Below the pieces are notes generated by a model. It saw only the letters and a list, made by a program, of their open reading frames with translations, did not search any database and was not told the DNA's origin. The translations under genes and the position numbers were made by a program. Source: Acarospora socialis (Eukaryota > Ascomycota > Lecanoromycetes > Acarosporales > Acarosporaceae). From it: 64,000 nt of DNA. Positions 56,712 to 64,000 of this stretch are shown here, in pieces; position 1 is the stretch's first letter, and the number at the start of each line of letters is the position of its first letter. Where the stretch lies: contig JAMYGW020000008.1 in the NCBI GenBank assembly GCA_025617375.2, forward strand, positions 124,001-188,000. Direction: 5' to 3'.

Positions 56712-59419
56712 TCACACATGCCGGAAGAAGTAGACGTATGCAAATTTTTTCATCTCATCAACATCCACCGCTTGTACGACTTTCTCATCGTTGAACAGAA
56801 CCCAAGGTTCTCCTTGTTCGCCAGGAATATGCTTCCGGATGAACGCCACATAATGTCTAGCAATGTCAGCGGAGTGTCTCCAAGTGAGCACTGGGCCACT
56901 ATCGCTTACCCTGCGTGGATTGACCCTCCTTTATGGCACACAATCGATTGTAGTTGGTAGTTGGCTGGAAGCATGTCGCTCCCGGGAATCTTGGCCTCCT
57001 CAGGCGCCCGCGTTTCTTCGCGATTGCCGTTGTCATCGTCGAAATCGCCTTGATCGTCCGGATGGCTGAAGACCCAATCCAATGCTCGGTTGACATCACC
57101 ATCTGTCTCCCTTAGGGCTTTCTTGGCCTGTGGCGGACTAATGCCCATGTCGCCAAGCTGGGCAATGCTCGCCGGATCAATTGATGCATTCCCTCCAATT
57201 GTCGTACTGCCTCCGCTGAGATTGTTTGGTGTGTCTATATCGGCATCTTCCATATGCGCAAACAGCCAGTTCATAGCAGGTTCTGCACCATTGTTTCCGG
57301 TGGCATGGAGGGCCTTCTCGCATCGAACGCGAGGGAACCCCATACCCTCAAGCTGAATAAGTGCTGTCTCATCTGGCACGAATGCTGCTGGCTTGTGAAA
57401 AGTAGCATCCTCCGGAAGAAGCTCTTCTCCGTCCCGAGACCCGGGTGACATGTATGGGCCCAGATCATAGGACTCGTCCCCTACTAAAACAGGCACATCC
57501 AACTTCTTCGGTACCCAATTGACCAGCTCAAAGCGTCGCGCGTTGACAGCTAATACTTCGGGGAATGTCTTGAAAAGCGTCCTCTTTGTAAATCCATCCT
57601 TACTACCACAGCCCGAGCATGTGAGCTCGACACGTTCTTCACCGGTGAAGATATCCAAACACTCCTTGAGAGTTACGGGTTCAAATTCTTCCTGGATCGG
57701 TGCGGGGACGTTGGTGTAATTGGTGCCTTCATTAGCTTCCTGCCTCGTCCTTCGAATAGGGACGGGTATGGAGATGTTGTCCTGAGTATCCATCCTATAC
57801 CGCGTTCTCTTACATGCCAGACATTGCAGCCCTTGTTCCGTAGCGAAACGAAAAGACTGCACAGGGTCTGTGAAAGGCGGTGTATGCTGAGAACGAGTGA
57901 TCAGCTTCAGCAAATGCAGCAAAAGCTCGAAGGCGTCCTGCTGTCGCATAGTGGAAAACTCTTCATGACCTCTGCCTATGAGATGCTTGAGCATCGCTGG
58001 TGGGAGGCCCTTCTGATGCGGAACCTCAGGAGTATGCTCTGAGACGACAACGTCACTATCTGGACGGGAGTACCGGCCCGACAGCAAGCCGTCCGCAAGC
58101 TTGCGCAGTTGAGTCTCCAAATCGGCGGCTGGAGTATCGGTCATGGGAGGAGGGTCATTAGGATGGTAATAGCGGTCTTGAAATTTCCGAAGGGAGAACA
58201 GACATTGTAGGATACTAGCTAGATAGCAACTGTTCCCAAGGTTCTTCAGTCCCGTGAAACCTTCGCCAAATAGGGGTTTGAGCTCTGTGCCGTCTTCTGT
58301 CGTCATGGAGAATTCCCACCGCAGGTTCTGCTCAATTTGCATTTCAGTCAGACTCTTTTCTGTTTTCTCCCGTTCTGCAATGTCAATGCCCCAGTGAGCC
58401 AGATGCGTCGCCAATTCTGGATCTGTACGCTCCTCGTTGCAATTATAGCAGTATACGTCTGCTGTACCCTCCGGGGTGATAGAGCCAAGTTTGACGGCTA
58501 CAGGGTGAGAAGTTGCGTCCGCATGAGCAAGGCCGTGTGATTGACCCCCAACGCCTCCAAATTGAGCTCGACCACAGCCGAGGTTGCCACATTGAAGGCA
58601 GAGCCAGAGGTTCTCCTTGAGCTCACATGAAGAGCAATGACCCAAATCTGAAGGAGAAGAAATTAAGTACAAGCTCTCCCATGTCTTGTCACGGAGATTT
58701 ACCCTGTGATTGAATTCGCCTGGCAGATTCTTGCTCTAAGCACAGGGTATGTTCGCACGGAGTGATCTCCTGCTCCCAAGCCTTGACTTCCTCCCGTCTT
58801 GCAAAAGTTGTGGCTTTCTTGACGCCATCGACGACAGCGCTTAGCTTTCCTGATATCTGATCGATGTCGTCCACCGAGCATTCATAACAACAGACACGGG
58901 TCTCGGTGTCGTAGCGATCTTCTTCCGTTTCCGCTGCAATGGCAAGCTTCGAGACTTTTGGTGGCGGCTCGTCGCGCTGGGTTCACAGCAGACCTTTCAT
59001 TAGCTCCAATGCTGTGCTAAGACCGGTCTCACGCAGATTATCAACAGCCCAACTCACTACGATCTTCTTGCGGGTTCTCTTGATGTTCAATACCAATGGG
59101 TGCCCTGACCTGTTACTGTGTAACAGCGAATGGTTGCGCTCCCCAGAACAGCCGCCGTTGAAACATGACAGACAGACATTCAAGCCAGTTGGGTCATCCT
59201 ATACACATATTAGTTACATTGCCTGCCCCTGAAGATATGACAATGTAGTGAGAGAATTACAATAGAGTCAAAGCATTGCGTGCACTCTTCTCTATATACA
59301 GACTGACTTGGGCCCGGCGGGTGTAACTCTGTGTGCAAACATGATAAGCTTCTGATGCCTGCGCAGCGTACTTTTCAGGTAGAGGACTCACCGGACGCAT
59401 CAACATGTCTGCAAGCCAT
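56712..59419 (-). CDS. UBP14: Ubiquitin C-terminal hydrolase (USP5/Ubp14 type)
   Basis: Disassembles free polyubiquitin chains. Exons complement(56712-56856, 56910-58647, 58703-58976, 59058-59198, 59261-59328, 59392-59419) encode 797 residues. A variant zinc-finger UBP region (REECTQCFDSIDDPTGLNVC ... CFNGGCSGERNHSLLH) is followed by the canonical one (CELKENLWLCLQCGNLGCGR ... HPVAVKLGSITPEGT). The catalytic Cys311 lies in LGNSCYLASILQCLF. Two UBA domains sit in the insertion (QLEGMGFPRVRCEKALHATG; QLGDMGISPPQAKKALRETD). The His box HKGGSIHAG|HYVAFIRK spans intron 5; the protein ends EMKKFAYVYFFRHV. The 28-nt first exon begins MACRHVDAS. Confidence 0.96.
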
Positions 59420-59981
59420 AATCGCCAGCGTCGGGGGTTACTGAACTTTGGTCTCTTGCAAGACTACGTTAAGCTGGGGATAATTAGGGATGGGATGCTG
59501 TTTCACGTCACTGTAAACTTTGAAGAGCCGGAACAATATATAATAAAGGTAATAAAACACCACTACTAGAAATCACCATTTCTAAGTTAGGTCTCAACGT
59601 GAGTTTCTATTCAATGAGGTGGGAGTCGATGATGATCAACATTTTATCAGTCTATACACAACAGCCGACTTTGTGACTGCAACTTCCATGTCCTTATTGC
59701 AGGACTGGAAGGTAATTATGGTATTGACTTCCACGGCAACCGTCTTAGGCATCTACTTAAAGATCTCTATACTTGCGTCAAATATCCATGTGATCTTTAT
59801 TGGTCCATTTAGGAGCAGTGGTACTCCTCAAATCAAAGACTCCCCAATGGCACGAGCTATAAGCCCACAGGTCGCAAACCATATCATGGCTCAATATCCT
59901 CAGACTGGTCGTGACGGCATTCTATCAACCCCATTGGGAAGCAGGCCAGTTGAAGCACCCACCTTTCGATTTAGTGCAAGA
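59420..59981. other. Intergenic, UBP14 promoter
   Basis: About 560 bp between UBP14 and the second dienelactone hydrolase, both on -. A plus-strand frame starting at 59619 runs into the hydrolase antisense and is not credited. Confidence 0.45.
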
Positions 59982-61659
59982 TCAATGACCTTTAAGCCAG
60001 GTAAGCATCTCATCAAAAGCACTCCTCTGAGCGTCTTGAATCTTCGGGTCCTCGTAATCACCCAGAATTGCAAACCCTACACGTGAGGCTTGTCAGTACT
60101 GACAGCGGCGGAGGTACAGTATTGGGTCTGCTCACCGTGTGGAACATCAGAATAGACCTTCACCCTATGGTCAATGCCTTTAGTTTGTAGGTGTTGGCGC
60201 CCTTGTTCACGGATTTCGTCAGGGAAAAGCTGATCGTTTTCTGTGGAAGTCCTTTAGCGTGTCAGAAAACATTGGCTCCGCCGGACACTTACCAACGCAG
60301 ACCATCATGACTGGTGATCGAACACCTTCGATGTCCTCTTTCGTCACAAGAGTTCCTACGTTAGGTAATCAGCACTAAGACTTGAAGTCCGGACCTCGCG
60401 AACTGACCATGAGCCAGCGCGCCAACTTTAATGACCGGGGTGGTGTTCGAAACAGCATGCTCTTCGTCCTCTGATGCCTTACTTTGCGAGCCAGTATCCG
60501 ATTGCTCTCCAGCTAATAAGAGAACGTACTTGGCTCCAAAGCAATACCCCACCGCATAGATACCTCCACCGTTTGCTATTGCGTCTGCAAATTCATCTTT
60601 GACCCCATCAATCACCCTGTTCAGTAGGGGCAGAACCTTCTCCGGTGTTTGCCTTGCTAGCCACATGTCGATCATGAAAGACTTCGCAGTCTCGGCTGCT
60701 CGAAGCTTGACCTGTTCGATGACCGATGAAGAGGGCTCTTGGTGGGCGTTGGGGTCGGTAGTACTGTTAGGTGCCGGATATCCGCCGAATCTGCAGTGGA
60801 GACTTAGCGTACATCATGGCCAAACGACAGACCCCCTCCATCGGATTATAACGGACGAAATCCACAAATTCGCAGGGGCAAAACCATGGTGAAATGACAA
60901 GATGAGCAGGAAAGCCACTGGTCAGTCAGGTATGCTCACGTACTGGTCTGGCATGACGACCAAGAAACCTTCACCAGCATATTGATCTGCTTGCAGCTGA
61001 TTGTTCACAGACTGGATACCGGTGCCTCCAGTAAGAAACAGTAGCAGCTTTGATGGTGAATGTGGGTAATCGCTCGGCTTGGTAATGTAGACCTGTTCAA
61101 AAACTCGTAAGTTAGGTTGTCCTTGATGTTATCCAAGTTAGGTAGGTGATAGCGCTCGATACAGGCTCCTTCGTCCTTGCTTATGTACATAACGAGAGAT
61201 TGCTTTGCAGCTAAGCCTGGACATTCCACGGTCTCCGCCAAGGTCTCCAAATTGCCTAAGTCTATTGCCAAGGCAAAGGTGGGATGGTAAGGCAGTGTAA
61301 GGATAGATTCGTACGTACCTCTACACCGTTGATGTTCGACATTTCCTAGCTCTTTTCAGTGGCTGTTATGCACGCATAGAACACAAGACGTACACCGGTC
61401 GGCGAAGTTCCCTTGGCTATTCAGAGTCTTAGATCAATCCCTTCAAGTAAAAGATTGCATCGTCCCAACGTACAAGTAGGTCGGTCCGTAACACAATGCT
61501 CCTGCATACACGATGGGCTGATCATCCTCGAACAGAAGCTTTGAGGTGTGTGCTTACCGCCATGCTGGCACCATGCTGTGCGGGTGTGTCCCCAGGAAGA
61601 ACACTCTGTTCAGCTGCATCACTTTCTGGGGCCTTTGTAGCAACACCACCATCAGACAT
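59982..61659 (-). CDS. Dienelactone hydrolase family protein 2
   Basis: Eight exons: complement(59982-60076, 60136-60240, 60293-60355, 60408-60790, 60944-61092, 61319-61345, 61394-61411, 61558-61659), 313 residues. Alpha/beta-hydrolase features: VYITKPSDYPHSPSKLLLFL, TGGTGIQSVNNQLQADQYA, VVMPDQ|FGGYPAPN, the elbow AVGYCFGAKYVLLL with nucleophile Cys, the Asp-bearing ENDQLFPDEI, and the His of DVPHG|FAILGDYED. Exons 2 and 3 are 18 and 27 nt. The exon 2 acceptor is a guess among AGs (CCAAG chosen because it keeps frame and gives GTSPTGEMSN). It is larger than and divergent from the family member at 43.6 kb. Substrate unknown. Confidence 0.87.
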
Positions 61660-61873
61660 GGTTCGCTTTAGCGAAGCTTATAACCAGATAGTGCGAATTC
61701 CACCGAATGTATGAGGCCGAGTAGCTGTCACTGAAGTCGTACTTGAGAGATTTTGTACTGTAAGAAGTAAGATATCAGGACAACAACACGTCTCCCACTT
61801 TAGCTTAGAGCTCACCCCGCGTGTCAACGTAACAGGCTAGCGCGGGGTAAAGTAAAGCGCGTACCTTGCTCCT

Positions 61874-61879
61874 CACGTG
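61874..61879. promoter_or_regulatory. CACGTG E-box
   Basis: Perfect CACGTG in the divergent promoter between the dienelactone hydrolase and RPA1, 127 bp before the RPA1 ATG. Binding site type for bHLH factors (Cbf1-like); use is inferred. Confidence 0.45.
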
Positions 61880-61908
61880 GGAACGCTTCCATCACGTCAA
61901 ATTGTTTA

Positions 61909-61914
61909 ACGCGT
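61909..61914. promoter_or_regulatory. MCB element ACGCGT
   Basis: Perfect ACGCGT (context TTTAACGCGTCAAA) 92 bp upstream of the RPA1 start. MCB sites bind MBF and drive G1/S genes, including replication protein genes. Confidence 0.6.
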
Positions 61915-62005
61915 CAAATCCCCACAGACAGACTCCCTCGCCATCTCGGCCGTACTCTGGAAGACTACTCATCCCACCGCTGACATTTCTATACATATCT
62001 GAATT

Positions 62006-64000
62006 ATGGCATCGACAGCGGCCGCCCACGTCTCGCAGGGTTCTCTGAGGTACGCCGGCTCCAGTCATTGTGACTTCGGAGAAGGGCGCTGACTGTGTTG
62101 CGGTAGCGCCATCTTCAATTCCAGCGATGACTCAAACGTTATAACGGTCCAGCCTGTCCTACAGTGTGTGCAAGTCAAGCCTTTGGCCGGGCAGCAAGGT
62201 ACACCGGAACGTTTCCGAGTGGTCTTTAGTGACATCTCCAACTTTGTGCAGAGCATGCTTGCTACTCGTGAGTGTTGTGCCTTCGTTATTCCGCCGTCGC
62301 AGCGGCTAATGAATGATACTTAGAGGCCAACCATGTCGTTCATGAGGGTAAGCTGAAACGAGGATGCTTCGTCCGTCTGAAGAATTTCCAGGCGAGTCAG
62401 GTCAAGGGCAAGAGGTGCGTCTTCACACACTATGTACAGCCTGCGCTTTCTGATTCCCAACAGAATCATCATAGTGCTCGATCTTGATGTTCTCGAAGAG
62501 CTAGGAGAGTGCGAGAAGATCGGTGAACCCAAGGCTCTAGAGTTGAAGACGGAGGATGAAAGCAAGCCCCAGTCGACGACAATTTCGAGCAATGGCTTCT
62601 ACGGTGCGAAGTCAGAACAGCCTCAGCAACAACCGCAACCGCAGCAACGCTCGCTTCCCTCTCGCACGGGCGGACCGAGCTCTTCCGCTCATGCAAACAT
62701 TTACCCTATCGAAGCACTGTCACCTTATGCTCACAAGTGGACCATCAAAGCACGGTGCACGAACAAATCAGATATCAAAAGGTGGCACAATAAGAGTGGT
62801 GAAGGCAAACTTTTCAGTGTCAACCTGCTCGATGATAGTGGAGAGATTAGAGCGACTGGCTTTCAGGACCAGTGCGACCTCCTGTACGACGTATTTGAGG
62901 AAGGCAGTGTCTACTATATCTCAGCTCCTTGCCGGGTACAGCTGGCCAAGAAACAGTTCACCAATCTGAACAACGATTACGAGCTTACCTTTGAGAGAGA
63001 TACTCTCGTAGAAAAGGTGCGCCCAATGCCGTTGCCTTCTTTTGTTGCTCGGTGGCTAATGTGCATCTATGAAGGCGGAGGAGCAGGATGGCGTACCACA
63101 AGTACGGTTCAACTTCACTAAGATCGCAGACCTCCAAACTGTAGAGAAGGACACGACAATCGACACAATTGGTGTCCTTAAAGAAGTTGGTGCAACCTCG
63201 CAAATCACCTCTAAAACTACGAGCAAGCCCTACGACAAACGTGAGCTTACCCTTGTCGATGATACCAATTATTCCGTACGTCTCACGATTTGGGGAAATA
63301 CTGCTACATCTTTCGACGTGGCGCCAGAATCAGTCATTGCGTTCAAAGGTGTCAAAGTCTCAGACTTCGGTGGGAGAAGTTTGAGCCTACTAAGTTCTGG
63401 GTCGATGACAGTAGATCCAGATATCGATCAAGCACACCGACTAAAGGGGTGGTATGATGCTCAGGGTCGGTCAGATACCTTTACCTCGCACGCTTCTCTT
63501 GGCTCTTCGGTGGGAATGGCAGGAGGCAGAAATGAGGCGTACAAGACAATCATTCAGGTCAAGGACGAGAACCTAGGACTGTCCGAGAACACCGATTATT
63601 TCACCACCAAAGCTACGATCATCTACGTCAGGCAAGACAACATCTCATATCCCGCATGTCTATCGGATGATTGCAACAAGAAGGTCGTGCAAGTCGATTC
63701 GGGCCAGTGGCGCTGCGAGCGGTGCGACAAGACACACCCGAAGCCGGAGTATCGATACATTATGTCGGTGAACGTCAGCGACCACACCGGCCAGATGTGG
63801 TTGTCTTGCTTCGATGATGTTGGGCGACTGATCATGGGCATGAGCGCGGACCAACTGATGGAACTGAAAGAGGATGACGAGGCAGCAGCTGGAGCAGTAT
63901 TCCAAGAAGCTAATTGCAAGTCATGGATCTTCAAGTGCCGAGCCAAGATGGACAACTTTCAAGATCAACAAAGGTACTTACTCTTCGCTCCCGTAGTCAT
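62006..64000 (+). CDS. RFA1: Replication protein A 70-kDa subunit (3' truncated)
   Basis: Large subunit of the single-strand DNA-binding complex RPA, used in replication, repair and checkpoint signalling. Exons 62006-62049, 62107-62267, 62324-62414, 62464-63016 and 63075-63973; an intron (GTACTT) then runs past the window end. The N-terminal OB fold (DBD-F) holds PVLQCVQVKPL and FRVVFSDISNFVQSM. A Gln/Pro/Ser linker follows. DBD-A starts PIEALSPYAHKWTIKARCTN; DBD-B includes DTIGVLKEVGATSQITSK and LTLVDDTNYSVRLTIWG; DBD-C carries the zinc finger CLSDDCNKK ... WRCERCDK. The last ~100 residues are outside. Confidence 0.96.

Larger units (their letters stand above)
61660..62005. other. Divergent promoter region
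   Basis: 346 bp shared by the dienelactone hydrolase (-) and RPA1 (+), carrying the E-box and MCB element. It also has GC-rich words (CTAGCGCGGGG, AAGCGCGTACC). Confidence 0.6.

Noticed and set aside
59619-60086. 155-codon plus-strand frame
   Set aside because: Its second half is antisense to the last exons of the second dienelactone hydrolase, which has clear family motifs.

Overview
The window is nuclear DNA from a filamentous ascomycete (Pezizomycotina). Evidence: an APSES regulator of the StuA type, a secreted GH93 glycoside hydrolase, fungal-only uncharacterised families, many short GT-AG introns (mostly 45-70 nt) with CTRAY branch motifs, and gene-dense alternating strands. Class cannot be fixed from the sequence alone; the gene set fits Eurotiomycetes or a near relative. 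I assembled 26 protein-coding genes exon by exon from reading frames, splice signals and recalled family alignments; two run off the window ends. No rRNA, tRNA, CRISPR or transposon was recognised.

Layout. 0-8 kb: 3' part of stuA, a 2.7 kb stretch with no recognisable gene, a secreted GH93 enzyme, and a BRCT protein. 8-22 kb: a large MIT-domain protein and then a sparser, accessory-looking stretch with a CorA-like membrane protein, a small double zinc-ribbon protein, a secreted cupin and a PLP-dependent diaminopropionate ammonia-lyase-like enzyme. 22-36 kb: 5-oxoprolinase, PC4/Sub1 coactivator, a PXA-PX-nexin membrane tether, a RING-like protein, a hotdog thioesterase and a DDHD phospholipase. 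37-64 kb is dense with housekeeping genes: fimbrin, sterol O-acyltransferase, a dienelactone hydrolase, an RRM/RS splicing factor, a mitochondrial carrier, ribosomal protein L18, gamma-glutamyl phosphate reductase, COP9 subunit 3, the Fe-S scaffold Isu1, ubiquitin protease Ubp14, a second dienelactone hydrolase and RPA1.

The genes do not form an operon or a clear biosynthetic cluster. Several share short divergent promoters (thioesterase/DDHD, PRO2/CSN3, dienelactone hydrolase/RPA1). The RPA1 promoter carries a perfect MCB element, as expected for S-phase control.

The most unusual signal is the first intron of ISU1. No GT-AG splice restores the invariant IscU N-terminal motif, but an ATAAGT...CTAAC...TAC intron does so exactly, in frame. 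This is the signature of the rare U2-type AT-AC intron. Other points of interest are a family of short intergenic palindromes (GTAC-N3-GTAC and TACC-TAA-GGTA types), a start-stop uORF abutting the BRCT gene, micro-exons in two genes, and three stop-free introns whose lengths are multiples of three.
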